DNA from: Thermoguttaceae bacterium
GTDB lineage: Bacteria; Planctomycetota; Planctomycetia; Pirellulales; Thermoguttaceae
Direction: 5' to 3'
DNA length: 64,000 nucleotides
Assembly: GCA_017407125.1 (NCBI GenBank)
Contig: JAFQXE010000023.1
Span: 124,001 to 188,000 of the forward strand
Positions within the stretch are counted from its first letter, which is position 1; each line of letters starts with the position of its first letter. The notes under the pieces were generated by a model. That model did no database searches and was not told the DNA's origin. It saw nothing but the letters and a program-made list of their open reading frames with translations. This document shows positions 28,401-36,967 of the stretch, one piece after another. The translations under genes and the position numbers were made by a program.

Positions 28401-28787
28401 GGCTTCTTGAATCATTGCCGGATTCTTTTCAGCCAACCGTTGAGCGCTTAGACCGCATAACAGTAATGCGTCTGCTTTATTGATCGTTTTATCTTTGGAT
28501 TTGAGAACCTCGTCGAAATCCCGTTTAGCGTCTTCATACTTTTGGAGTTCGTAATAGCACAGTCCCCGACTGTATTTGGCGCTGATCGCCAGGTTTGATT
28601 GAGGATATTTTTTAAGAAACTCGTTCCATAACTTCAAAGCGTTATCATGGAAACCGTCTTTCTGGGTTTGTTGGGCTACGTTGTATTGAAGCTCCTGACT
28701 GAATTGCGTTGACTGCGCGTCAGACGCCTCGTCCGCTGCATAACAGAGCGCCGTAAACAGCAGGAGTAAAACAGGAAAATATCTCAT
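25485..28787 (-). CDS. Large secreted TPR protein
   Basis: An 1100-residue protein with a signal peptide (to about LCYAAD) followed by some 25-30 tetratricopeptide units along almost its full length, for example DNALKLWNEFLKKYPQSNLA and EKAMETFQKILADYPNSQLK, which resemble Tol-Pal system YbgF-type repeats. It probably sits in the periplasm as a helical scaffold. It is transcribed with the ExbB-type gene 13 bp downstream. Such TPR/ExbB neighbours are common in planctomycetes and suggest a proton-driven envelope complex. The partner proteins are not known. Confidence 0.85.
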   Translation of the reverse strand: MRYFPVLLLLFTALCYAADEASDAQSTQFSQELQYNVAQQTQKDGFHDNALKLWNEFLKKYPQSNLAISAKYSRGLCYYELQKYEDAKRDFDEVLKSKDKTINKADALLLCGLSAQRLAEKNPAMIQEAKTRLETLLKDFPDSENVIYAKFNLAKVNEQIGAEDEAKKLYIDIWHKSPNNEFAPKAYLCTGNILFKQKMYSQCARLGMEFSKRWNQQPEAYSAAVLAGDALYITENYAEAEKQYAIASDPKAKGIELFDKTDYALYYRGACLLQLHDYAKAAQVFSDVIARFPKSTFIPSATLSCGDAYRKIPNAQKAKEFLLKATEFDEYSPKANLILAEIFLEENDIDNAIKRIDLTPESQFKCLPTEPETKQIAVRQACVLRVNILSKSDDPKRLQTCIKLCDRITLQWPDAPSAPWAAFKAAQTEFNLQNYDNAIVLCHKIRTLWKDSSQVLDSQILEAKCLFQSQKFKEAGNLYYALYKNHPEDVNRYYWLIQTCLILERFNQYDVIYKILPKEIPNIKSNEIRPEALYLSGKAACELNKLDYALNVIQFCQDKHPDYSGMDKVLFTKGVIYNKQNNYEKAMETFQKILADYPNSQLKQGTVSYISHLHLVAGNTKAALDEANKIIAQDKGSQYRPAAILDSMSILTKQKMWDQALNLSVLFIKDYPDHDNVIEVYRLRASCQNSLKKFAEATADSRKGLEIAKQKEQLDNWELSLRLLEVSSLAMQDNKIEETQKAFDAFMKTRERLNQTIANEDSAIFLYAIALFKADKKDDAYKQYEYLYNNYKTSPHRFESAYSLGESAANSKQYDKAKEFLTFAVNGSDPSAAIKSAHKLGWISYDQRAFEDALKWFNRAVSISDSSKDSQQQVLKDIVLQSRLMAADCLYWQKKYSEALTLYKSLPKLPIQSQAMAAVHAAECAFNIGDFNLAAKLIDTVLDSNNAITPDLAQESKNWEPAMQYIRALVWFKTNNREKAEKLFEQIVNENADIDPKKVPEASFLSIIKSWQYLGELMFDKENYKEAIINYYYVINIGKKFPELQEISELQGTACYEAARCFESLKQVNKARKMYQTILDDYPNCSKAQVAKTKLQQLKK

Positions 28788-29362
28788 ATCTATCGAATGG
28801 TTGAAAGTGAATTGTCTAAGTATTAATATTTATAGACAAAACAGCCGGGATATTGAATGTCAATTTCAGGAAAACTGTTCGGCGGTATTGAATGACTTTC
28901 AAATACTTCCGATTCAGATTTGAAGTAAATTACTCTATATATTATTTTCTATTGTAGCGCTTTTTTGTAAAAATGTCCAGCCATAACGAAAATAATTTTA
29001 AAAAATGATATCAATAATACAGAAATTAGAAATTGTATAAAGGATGCAATAAATGACGTTAATAGCTGTGATTGAGAATAACAAATTGCCGTATGAGTGT
29101 ATTTCTCAACACAATGAATGGCGTTAATCGGAATTTGGGTAAAATGTTGAACTTTTGTAATCAGTCCCTTTCGATAATTGTGTCGAACAGAGGGAAATTA
29201 TCAACTTTTTTACCAAAAATTTTTAAAAAAGTCGTTGCAAGACGAACGCTTTGAGGTACAATATAGTAAAAAGAGAGCAGTTATGCGAATAGCGTCAGTT
29301 GTTTTTTGCAGCTAATCGCGTCCAGCTGTTTCCTGTTTCCTAACTTTTATGATTTATAGTCT
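28788..29362. other. AT-rich intergenic region, no gene seen
   Basis: About 575 bp between divergent genes, with long A/T runs and no credible coding frame. It must contain promoters for the TPR operon and the acidic-protein gene, but no clear pair of boxes stands out. Confidence 0.5.
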
Positions 29363-29860
29363 ATGAACAATTACAACAATCCTGGCGGTTTTCGGAACTA
29401 CGACGAGTACGATGAAGACTTTGACGACGAATTCGATGAAGATTTCGACGACACCTTTGAGGAAGATTTCGACGAAGATTTCAACAACGCCGATTTTAAT
29501 CGCGACGACGATGACGAAGATCTTGACGAAGCCACTCAGCTTGAGCGTTTTGGTCAGTTTTTGGTCGATGATGAAGAAGAAGAGCCGGAAGAGACCACTC
29601 CATACGTCCGAGACGAAGAAGACGAGGCGGACCTGCTCAATCCAACTGGCATGAAACTCGACAGGAAACGCGATAAAAAGACAGAAAAGAAATCTGCTAA
29701 GAAAACGGAGAAAAAACCGGAGAAAAGAATCGAAGACAACATCCTTCGCAGCGGTTCTGTTGAAGACCTTCCGGAAGACGACGAAATGCTCGAAGAAGAT
29801 CCGTCTGTCTACGATGAAAACCTCATTGACGACGATCGGTACGATGACGAAGATTACTGA
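29363..29860 (+). CDS. Extremely acidic low-complexity protein
   Basis: A 165-residue protein dominated by Asp and Glu (for example DEDFDDEFDEDFDDTFEEDF, with Asp-Phe units repeating every few residues). One basic patch rich in Lys sits in the middle (KKTEKKSAKKTEKKPEK, about 110-126), followed by a second acidic tail. It has no signal peptide or known domain. A role as an intrinsically disordered partner of basic proteins such as ribosomal or nucleoid proteins is speculation. The frame is probably genuine because the acidic composition persists through several non-repetitive segments and a plausible ATG precedes it. Confidence 0.65.
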   Translation: MNNYNNPGGFRNYDEYDEDFDDEFDEDFDDTFEEDFDEDFNNADFNRDDDDEDLDEATQLERFGQFLVDDEEEEPEETTPYVRDEEDEADLLNPTGMKLDRKRDKKTEKKSAKKTEKKPEKRIEDNILRSGSVEDLPEDDEMLEEDPSVYDENLIDDDRYDDEDY

Positions 29861-29889
29861 TCTGAATGACAACTGGCAACTAACATTTG

Positions 29890-29908
29890 AACGGCGCTAA
29901 GCGCCGTT
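29890..29908 (+). terminator. Short GC-rich hairpin after the acidic-protein gene
   Basis: AACGGCGC-TAA-GCGCCGTT, a perfect 8-bp stem, followed by CTTGTTTT. It may be a weak terminator before punA. Confidence 0.5.
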
Positions 29909-29969
29909 CTTGTTTTGCATTCAAAAGGCTTTTAATTATCCATAACCCTAACAATTCAGAACTCTCCAA

Positions 29970-30803
29970 ATGCTGCACATTAAACAAGAAGTCAACGAAG
30001 CGATTGAATTTATCCGAACTCGATGGACCGGGTCGCCGAAAGTCGGCGTTATTCTCGGCACAGGTCTGGGCGGAGTTGCAGAAAATATTGTCCAGGAAGC
30101 TGTTATTGACTACGAAGACATTCCGCATTTCCCAACGTCAACGGTTGATTTGCACGCTGGAAAACTCATCTGCGGTAAAATTAACGGCATGGACGTCGTC
30201 GCCATGGAAGGACGCTTTCATTATTATGAAGGCTATTCCATGCAGCAAATCACGTTCCCGGTACGCGTCATGAAAGCGCTCGGCGCGGAAACGCTTATCG
30301 TCTCTGCCGCCGCCGGTGGACTCAATCCCATGCATCGTCGCGGAGACATCATCGTTGTAGACGACCACATCAATCTCATGGGAAGCAACCCGCTCATTGG
30401 CGTCAACGACGATACGCTGGGCCCCCGTTGGCCGGACATGGTAGAGCCGTACAGTCAGGAACTCGTTTCTCAAGCGTTACAGATAGCTCTTGACGGTGGA
30501 ATTACCGCACATCGCGGCGTTTACGTCGCTCTTTCAGGCCCGTGTCTGGAAACCCGCGCTGAATATCGATTCCTTAAAGCCATCGGCGCAGACGTTGTCG
30601 GCATGTCAACGGTTCCGGAAGTGATTGTTGCCGTTCATTCCGGCATGAAAGTTTTGGGGCTTGTCGTTATTACAGACATGGGCTTGGCAGACGCGCTCAA
30701 GCCGGTCAACATCGAAGAAATTGTCGAAACGGCAAACGCCGCCGCTCCGAAACTGGCGCACATCGTTCTGGAAGTCCTCAAACGCCAGGCGTCCGAAAAC
30801 TAA
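29970..30803 (+). CDS. punA: Purine nucleoside phosphorylase, trimeric type
   Basis: A 277-residue enzyme that splits inosine or guanosine with phosphate for purine salvage. Family signatures are clear: VILGTGLGG (phosphate loop), VAMEGRFHYYEGYSMQQITF, VSAAAGGLNP, and the base-binding stretch SGPCLETRAEYRFLKAIGAD followed by VGMSTVPEV. The length is normal for the trimeric (PNP-I) class. It follows the acidic-protein gene by about 110 bp and is closed by a bidirectional terminator. Confidence 0.95.
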   Translation: MLHIKQEVNEAIEFIRTRWTGSPKVGVILGTGLGGVAENIVQEAVIDYEDIPHFPTSTVDLHAGKLICGKINGMDVVAMEGRFHYYEGYSMQQITFPVRVMKALGAETLIVSAAAGGLNPMHRRGDIIVVDDHINLMGSNPLIGVNDDTLGPRWPDMVEPYSQELVSQALQIALDGGITAHRGVYVALSGPCLETRAEYRFLKAIGADVVGMSTVPEVIVAVHSGMKVLGLVVITDMGLADALKPVNIEEIVETANAAAPKLAHIVLEVLKRQASEN

Positions 30804-30825
30804 GCAATATCAAATAATAAAGCAA

Positions 30826-30852
30826 AAAGCCGATGGGGAAACCATCGGCTTT
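30826..30852. terminator. Bidirectional terminator between punA and the ligase gene
   Basis: AAAGCCGATGG (30826-30836) and CCATCGGCTTT (30842-30852) form an 11-bp stem with a 5-nt loop. A-rich and T-rich flanks support use by both convergent genes. Confidence 0.88.
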
Positions 30853-30870
30853 GTTATCTTTTATCAATAA

Positions 30871-32466
30871 TCAGTTTTCGCTGTTCATAACCTTCAGAGC
30901 CAGATTCTTTGCGCCCTGAATATCCAGTTTTCCCGTTCCGAGAATAGGAATCTTTTCAACGCGAACAAAGGCGTCCGCTGTCGGAATCCAAATTGGCGGA
31001 ATTTTGTTTTCCCGTAACTGGACAATGATTTCTTCGGGAGTTTTCCCTTTCAGATCAGTATACATAACGATAAGCTTTTCGCCCTTTTTCTCGCTGGGAA
31101 CGGACGAAACGATTACGCTCAGAGGTTCGTCCGGCGTAATGCCGATAATGTCTCCAATCGCCTTTTCGATTCCTTCATGAGGAACCATCTCGCCGCCAAT
31201 TTTGGAGAATCGGCTTAAACGACCTGTAATGTAAATAAACCCGTCTTCGTCGATTTTTGCCAGGTCTCCGGTGCAGTACCAGCCGTCTTTGATAACCTCA
31301 GCCGTCTTTTCCGGCATGTTGAGGTATCCCTTCATGACGTTGCGGCCTTTAACCCACATCATGCCAATTTCGTTGGCTCCGAGAACCTTTCCTGTATCGA
31401 TGTCGCGAATTTCCACCAAAACGCCTGGAAGAGGCAGACCAATTGAGCCGTCTTTTCGGAGAATTTCATCCTTATGAACGCGGCGGCTTTCCGAAATATT
31501 AGCGCAAACGACAGGCGAACATTCCGTTGCTCCATAGCCTTCTATCGGACGCGCGCCGAACTTCTCTTCAAACGCGTCCATGACTTCAATGGGCATGTGC
31601 TCACCGCCGGCAACGGGAATTTCAATAGACTTCAAATCATCAGGCTCGCATTTGCGAATGTACAATCTGAAGAACGTTGGCGTGGCAATCATTGCTGTAC
31701 ACTGGTACTTTTTGGTCAACTTGCCAATTACTTTAGGTTCCAACGGCGAATAATGATATACGGCTAAAACTTTTTTTGTTAAGATAACCCAAATATTGAT
31801 AGTATAACCAAAAGCGTGAAACGTTGGCATAATGCCTATGAGCTTGTCCGGCCAGTCGATTCGCACCAAATTCATGAACGATTCAATATTGGAACCAATG
31901 TTGTCATGCGTAAGCATGACTCCTTTCGGAACGCCTGTAGACCCGGATGTAAAAATGATAGTCAAGACGTCGTCTGGCGAAATCCTGTTAAGTCCTAACA
32001 ACCAATCGACAAACCAGCAAGGAGAATACGCTTCAATTGCGCCTTTGATTTTGTCGCCTAAAGAGATTTTAGGTCCAACGTCTTCTTCCAAAACGACAAG
32101 TTCCGCGTTCAAGTCGTGATAATTCAGTTTATCGAGGAACTTGCGGCTGGTAATAATATGTTTGATGCCCGCCGTCTCAATGCTTTTGTTCATAATTTCA
32201 TTTGAGACGGTGTAGTTCAAATTTATGGAAACGCGTTTATCGAGCGCCAGAGCGGCATTAACGATTGTTGTATATATATTTGGAGGGAGCAATACGCCAA
32301 CGTATTTTTCATCTTTTGAAAAAATAGCCCGATGGAAAAAATGGCGAAAGACCAACGTTCCCATTAAAAGTTTTCGACCGGTAAGCTCTTTGCCGCTTGA
32401 GTCGGCTATTTTGACTATACCTGCCTGCTGATGGCATATTCTTAAAAATTTACGTACCGGTATCAT
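30871..32466 (-). CDS. AMP-forming acyl-activating enzyme (acyl-ACP synthetase-like)
   Basis: A 531-residue adenylate-forming ligase. The P-loop-like motif IIFTSGSTGVPKG (about 169-181), YGATECSP, the GDLAKIDEDGFIYITGR hinge and a late ILGTGKLD lysine motif are all present. The segment GRLSRFSKIGGEMV resembles the C-terminal half of E. coli Aas, which loads fatty acids onto ACP for lysophospholipid repair. It lies 6 bp after an LplT/PlsC fusion gene, which strengthens this assignment. The substrate could also be another fatty acid pathway. Confidence 0.88.
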   Translation of the reverse strand: MIPVRKFLRICHQQAGIVKIADSSGKELTGRKLLMGTLVFRHFFHRAIFSKDEKYVGVLLPPNIYTTIVNAALALDKRVSINLNYTVSNEIMNKSIETAGIKHIITSRKFLDKLNYHDLNAELVVLEEDVGPKISLGDKIKGAIEAYSPCWFVDWLLGLNRISPDDVLTIIFTSGSTGVPKGVMLTHDNIGSNIESFMNLVRIDWPDKLIGIMPTFHAFGYTINIWVILTKKVLAVYHYSPLEPKVIGKLTKKYQCTAMIATPTFFRLYIRKCEPDDLKSIEIPVAGGEHMPIEVMDAFEEKFGARPIEGYGATECSPVVCANISESRRVHKDEILRKDGSIGLPLPGVLVEIRDIDTGKVLGANEIGMMWVKGRNVMKGYLNMPEKTAEVIKDGWYCTGDLAKIDEDGFIYITGRLSRFSKIGGEMVPHEGIEKAIGDIIGITPDEPLSVIVSSVPSEKKGEKLIVMYTDLKGKTPEEIIVQLRENKIPPIWIPTADAFVRVEKIPILGTGKLDIQGAKNLALKVMNSEN

Positions 32467-32472
32467 TATACT

Positions 32473-34545
32473 TTATGTGAACTGGTTATTCTCGCAACGA
32501 TTGGGGTGAGTTGCATTAAATGGAGCGACTTCCCGCTCGTGTTCCATTTCGAACCAACGGTTCTCCAATATCTTTATCGTCTGATAAAGCTGGAAACGAT
32601 TAGAAACATTTTCCATTGGTTTTCCATATAATATTGTAATCCGTTTTCGAGAAAAACTTGGCAATTTCCAAAAGAATTTTTGCCCATAATAGCTAAATAC
32701 GCTACCCCACAGCCCGCCGAAGTAAACTGGGATAACTACGGCGTTTGTATCTTTAAGCATTTTAACAGCCCCAGGATGGAATGGCTGAATCACACCCCAG
32801 CGGGCGATTCCGCCTTCTGGAAAAATTCCGACATTTTCTCCATCTTGCAGAGCTTTCCTAACCGTTTTGAGGGCATAAACGCCCTCTCGCCCTGAACTGA
32901 TCGGGATGGCTTTATACAAATTACCCAAGTATTTCATGAACGGTCCCTCTAAAAACTTGTACCACATTACCATACGCGGAGAACCGGGCCAGAACATTTG
33001 TCCTAACGGACCGTCCAAAAAGCTGATGTGATTGCAAACGTACAAAATCGGTCGGTTTTTGGGAATGTTTTCTTCTCCAACGATTTCAATTTTGTATCGA
33101 AGATGAAAGTAAACCCAAAAGATCGCGTAAGCGCACTCTTTCAAATAAGCGAAGAAGAACAGAATGGCAAATACCGGCAAGCATGCAATTCCACACCAAA
33201 ACCAGACGGAGCGAGCCGTTTGACCGATGTACACCGTCATGATGAAAAAGAGAATCGGCGCTAAAAGCATGGCGGAATTGCTGATAAAATTGCTTGACGC
33301 GATAATTCGTCCGCGATGCTCTGCCGGAGAGCGGTCTTGAATGAACGACATAAGCGGGATGTCGTACATGCCGGCAAAGATTCCAAGAAGCGCTAAAAGC
33401 CCCAACGAATAATAATAGCCATTCGCGTTAGCTCCCGGCGCGAAGCACAGGGCGATGCAGCCAATCGATAACCCCAAAACGGCAAACGTTGGCAGTTTCA
33501 TGGTAATCTTACCGCGAGAAATCACGCCTGCTAAAACGGCCCCGACTGCAATACCGATCGTCATCAAACCCATGCAAAGATTAGCGGCGAAGCGGTTGTC
33601 CATCGACGCAAATTCCGGGAAAATGTATTTGTCTATGTTGAGCTGAAGCAGCGCGGCAATTCCCCAGTAGAAAGCGCTGGCGAACGTTACCGCCCAAATC
33701 GCTCTCCAAGAGTACAAAAATTTCATGTCGGAAACCACGCCGGAGAACGGGTTAGACGGATATTTGACATCCGGATTGCCCTTTTTGAGCGGTTTAATAA
33801 ACAGGCTGGCAATCAGTCCCAAAAGAGCCGTTCCCAGCAGCGCGCAGGCGGAAATCCAAACGCGGCTTTGTCCCGGCGCGGCGCAGGTTGGAATCGCTCC
33901 AGATTTATCGATGACAGACGTCAATTCAAACAGGATTCCTCCGCAAACCGTGCCGAAGATGCACGCTGCCATGGTCGTCATGGAGACAAGACCGTTAGCA
34001 GTTGGAATCTGTTCCGGGTGAACCATTTCTGGAATGCTCCCGTATTTTGCCGGGCTGAACAACGTCGACTGCGTTCCCATAAAAAACAGAACGACAAGCA
34101 GAAAGATTACGTTTCCAGTCATCAAAGCCAGAACGCCAAATCCCATAATCGCGATTTCGGCGATTTTCGTTCCGACCATAACCTGATCTTTACGGAACCG
34201 GTCGCTTAAAAAACCGGCGGGACCAACCATCAAAACAAAGGGAATCAAAAACAGTTCCGCCCCAACGAATAGAATCGTCTTTTGAGCCAGTTCCTGCAGA
34301 GCTTGAGGGTCAGAAGAGGAAATTCCAACGTACGAAGCCCACGACGGAAGGGTTTCCAGCCCGCAAAGATAATCCTGCATGGCAAAAATGCCAATTGGAA
34401 TCATCAGAAAACGGAACATGTTGTCGTTGAACGCGCCCAAAAACTGAGTCAGAAGCATCGCGAAAAAACTGACGCTCCACAGCCCCGGTTTTTGAGTTTC
34501 TTGAATAATTTCGGAATTATTATTCGTATTGTTATTGATTTCCAT
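32473..34545 (-). CDS. Fusion of MFS lysophospholipid transporter (LplT-like) and PlsC-type acyltransferase
   Basis: A protein of about 690 residues. The first 470 residues form a 12-span major facilitator (SFFAMLLTQFLGAFNDNMFR at the start, matching LplT-like permeases). The C-terminal part is a 1-acylglycerol-3-phosphate-type acyltransferase with NHISFLD (the HX4D catalytic motif) and FPEGGIARWG. In E. coli the same steps are shared between LplT and the two-domain Aas. Here the transporter is fused to the acyltransferase, and the acyl-activating domain is the next gene. The protein would flip lysophospholipid inward and re-acylate it. The ATG at 34545 is preferred over a GTG at 34611. Confidence 0.9.
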   Translation of the reverse strand: MEINNNTNNNSEIIQETQKPGLWSVSFFAMLLTQFLGAFNDNMFRFLMIPIGIFAMQDYLCGLETLPSWASYVGISSSDPQALQELAQKTILFVGAELFLIPFVLMVGPAGFLSDRFRKDQVMVGTKIAEIAIMGFGVLALMTGNVIFLLVVLFFMGTQSTLFSPAKYGSIPEMVHPEQIPTANGLVSMTTMAACIFGTVCGGILFELTSVIDKSGAIPTCAAPGQSRVWISACALLGTALLGLIASLFIKPLKKGNPDVKYPSNPFSGVVSDMKFLYSWRAIWAVTFASAFYWGIAALLQLNIDKYIFPEFASMDNRFAANLCMGLMTIGIAVGAVLAGVISRGKITMKLPTFAVLGLSIGCIALCFAPGANANGYYYSLGLLALLGIFAGMYDIPLMSFIQDRSPAEHRGRIIASSNFISNSAMLLAPILFFIMTVYIGQTARSVWFWCGIACLPVFAILFFFAYLKECAYAIFWVYFHLRYKIEIVGEENIPKNRPILYVCNHISFLDGPLGQMFWPGSPRMVMWYKFLEGPFMKYLGNLYKAIPISSGREGVYALKTVRKALQDGENVGIFPEGGIARWGVIQPFHPGAVKMLKDTNAVVIPVYFGGLWGSVFSYYGQKFFWKLPSFSRKRITILYGKPMENVSNRFQLYQTIKILENRWFEMEHEREVAPFNATHPNRCENNQFT

Positions 34546-34840
34546 TATTTTTATTGTACAATAGGGAATGATGGCAAGCGTCCATTCAAAGCGAAACGTT
34601 AGCTCGGACACTGTTATCAGTAAATATTTATTTATTGTATTTCGGCTGTTTTTTACAACGCCTTTACAAAAGTTTTACATTTCTTTTACATAGAATTATA
34701 TCCAATTATACCAAAAAATCAAGGCTTATACCATAGAGATTTTTGGAAAATACGTAATATTTGTAAAAATAGAATAGATTGGGGAAAGAAAATAAGTACA
34801 GCTTCCCTGTTAATTATCCATAACCCCGTACGAACGTCCC

Positions 34841-35332
34841 ATGAAAATTCATTGTTCCGGCGAGTATTTTTCCGCCAGCCATTTTATCGTATTTAAGAAC
34901 GGTTATTGCGAATCGCTTCATGGCCATAACTTTCGCGTTGAGGCAACTCTTGACGCTCCGCTCAATAAAGCCGGGTACGCCGTCGATTTTTGGATTGTCA
35001 AGGAAACGCTGAAGGATATCTTGCGGCCGTGGAGCGAATGCCTTCTGCTTCCTGGAAATAACAAAAATTTTATCATTGAAAAAGTCGGTTCTCAAATAGA
35101 AATATCGTATACTCAGCCAGACAGGACGCCATTGTTTTGGTCAATTCCGGCAAAGCATTGCGTTATTCTGGACGTTGCCAATACCACGGCGGAGCTGCTT
35201 GCTCAGACGATAGCGCAGCGTCTTTGGGAGCGGCTTTCTCATGATGCGCCGCTTAACTGGATAGAAATTCGTCTGGAGGAAACGCAAGACTGCTCAGCCG
35301 TATGCAGAATTCCATCGGAGGAATTGCTGTGA
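34841..35332 (+). CDS. queD: 6-carboxytetrahydropterin synthase / 6-pyruvoyltetrahydropterin synthase family (QueD-like)
   Basis: A 163-residue enzyme of the PTPS/QueD family. Zinc ligands are His14 (SASHF), His27 and His29 in CESLHGHNF. Cys23 provides the CxxxHGH pattern of the bacterial QueD type, and a late Glu lies in IRLEET. In the queuosine route it converts dihydroneopterin triphosphate to 6-carboxytetrahydropterin, but no other queuosine gene is adjacent, so the pterin product is uncertain. It converges on a photolyase gene with 8 bp between the stops. Confidence 0.85.
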   Translation: MKIHCSGEYFSASHFIVFKNGYCESLHGHNFRVEATLDAPLNKAGYAVDFWIVKETLKDILRPWSECLLLPGNNKNFIIEKVGSQIEISYTQPDRTPLFWSIPAKHCVILDVANTTAELLAQTIAQRLWERLSHDAPLNWIEIRLEETQDCSAVCRIPSEELL

Positions 35333-35340
35333 ACGACATT

Positions 35341-36738
35341 TCAATCTCGCAGTCTGATTGAGCGATGATCCGATAAATCAGTCGGCTGTTTTGGATGTCG
35401 AGTCATGGGACGAATATATCCCCAGATTGGTCGGGCGTGAAACGGCAGATCGTGCAGTCCGTAGCACCAGCCCACGCCTGCGAAGCCTCCGGGAGAGAAA
35501 CCGTCGAGCTGATAAATGTCGTTCAGACGCAGAGCGTATCTGAACGCTTCTGCGGGTTCTCGCGTCCATAACAACGGCTGTTTTCCCCAGTACATTCTCG
35601 TATGCGGCGGCATCCAGCCGAACTTTACCAGTTCCAGCTGCGCCTGATTCCAGTACCAGTCGCATGTTTTGCCGCTTTTCATTTCACTGAACGTGAAGAT
35701 ATATTCTCGATCGTCGACGGAACGCAGTTCAAGCGTTCTTTGCGCCCAGCGCGGCAGACCTTCAAACGTGTCGTACTGAGGCGTATACCATACATAATTA
35801 ATCGCAATTTCCCGACGCGTCAGGATTTCGTCTTCAAAAGCGGCGATATTGGACGGGAGCAGTTCCCGCTGTTCGTCAGAGCAGCTTATCCAAAAATCGT
35901 CTTTGAGTATTTCACGCAGCTGAATCAGAATTTGTACAGGGGAAATACACCCAAATGACAAATACGGACTTAAAGCCGACGTTGCGCACGCGGTTGGGTT
36001 TCGACGCTGATCGTATCGTGAAAGCCCGTATTTCAGGAACCGGCGCCAACGTTTTTCCGCCATTTTTTCGCCGCCGGGAAAATCCCCAGCAGGGGAAACG
36101 TCGTATGGAAAAGTCAGCAGTTCTTCAATCCGGTCGAAGTCTGATAAATCGAGTTTCATCAAATTGACGTTAAGCGTCGAAACGGCAGGGACGCTGCGGT
36201 CAGGAAGAATCAGAAAACGATCCAGATTCGCTGCCAGTTTCGGTCGAAACGACTTGGCTGAATAATCGGCGTGAGGGCTGACCGTTTCAACGGGAACAAC
36301 AACGTTGTCCTCAACCTGAATGCAAGCGCACGAAACGGTTCGGGCAATTTCGTTTCGGATGATTCGGTCTTCTCTCAAATAAGCGCAGTCCATTATCACA
36401 GCGCAGGCGGTGGCGCTAAACGAGGGAATCAGTTCCTGCGGCGTTCCGAAAACGACAGCCAGTTGAATCCCGCGCGCCGACAGCGATTTTTCCAGCTCTC
36501 GCAGCGACTCCAGCGCAAATCGCGCTCGGCGTCGGGAGCTAAGTCTTCCTTTTGTATGGAGACAGTACACGACAACAACGCCTTTTTTGTATTCCGCTCC
36601 CAATTCGATAGCGTATTCCAAAGCGCTGTTATTCCGCTGACGCAAAGAAGCGTCCATCCAATACAGGACAAATTTCCCGCCTGGATTGTTGGAGCAAAGG
36701 TTTAACCGTTGAATTCTTTCTTCTGGAATTTTACTCAT
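35341..36738 (-). CDS. phr: Class II deoxyribodipyrimidine photolyase
   Basis: A 465-residue DNA repair flavoprotein that splits cyclobutane pyrimidine dimers with light. The N-terminal alpha/beta domain starts FVLYWMDASLRQRNNSAL, a pattern typical of class II enzymes. The FAD-binding C-terminal half has SPYLSFGCISPVQI, PPHTRMYWGKQ (the class II TRMYW signature) and the late ARPIWGYIRPM. Its length is normal. It lies convergent with the QueD-like gene. Light-dependent repair suggests the organism, or a recent ancestor, is exposed to sunlight. Confidence 0.93.
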   Translation of the reverse strand: MSKIPEERIQRLNLCSNNPGGKFVLYWMDASLRQRNNSALEYAIELGAEYKKGVVVVYCLHTKGRLSSRRRARFALESLRELEKSLSARGIQLAVVFGTPQELIPSFSATACAVIMDCAYLREDRIIRNEIARTVSCACIQVEDNVVVPVETVSPHADYSAKSFRPKLAANLDRFLILPDRSVPAVSTLNVNLMKLDLSDFDRIEELLTFPYDVSPAGDFPGGEKMAEKRWRRFLKYGLSRYDQRRNPTACATSALSPYLSFGCISPVQILIQLREILKDDFWISCSDEQRELLPSNIAAFEDEILTRREIAINYVWYTPQYDTFEGLPRWAQRTLELRSVDDREYIFTFSEMKSGKTCDWYWNQAQLELVKFGWMPPHTRMYWGKQPLLWTREPAEAFRYALRLNDIYQLDGFSPGGFAGVGWCYGLHDLPFHARPIWGYIRPMTRHPKQPTDLSDHRSIRLRD

Positions 36739-36967
36739 AATTTTTTCAGATAAGGGAATACTAATTATTAACCGCAGTGTAATTATAGAAAAGAAGGGAA
36801 TACCAGGAGATATGTGAAACGGATTTCTATCTTTATCAAATTTATCTTATTTTCTCTAAACCATCATATTAGAATATCCGATAATATCAATACTGTCGAA
36901 ATAGTTAATTCAGACCTTATGGGTTGGTTTGAAAGACGTTTTAATCCTTCAACATACTTAATAAAAT

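Noticed and set aside
29072..29254. 60-codon plus-strand frame
   Set aside because: Short, in AT-rich DNA, without a ribosome-binding site or motif.
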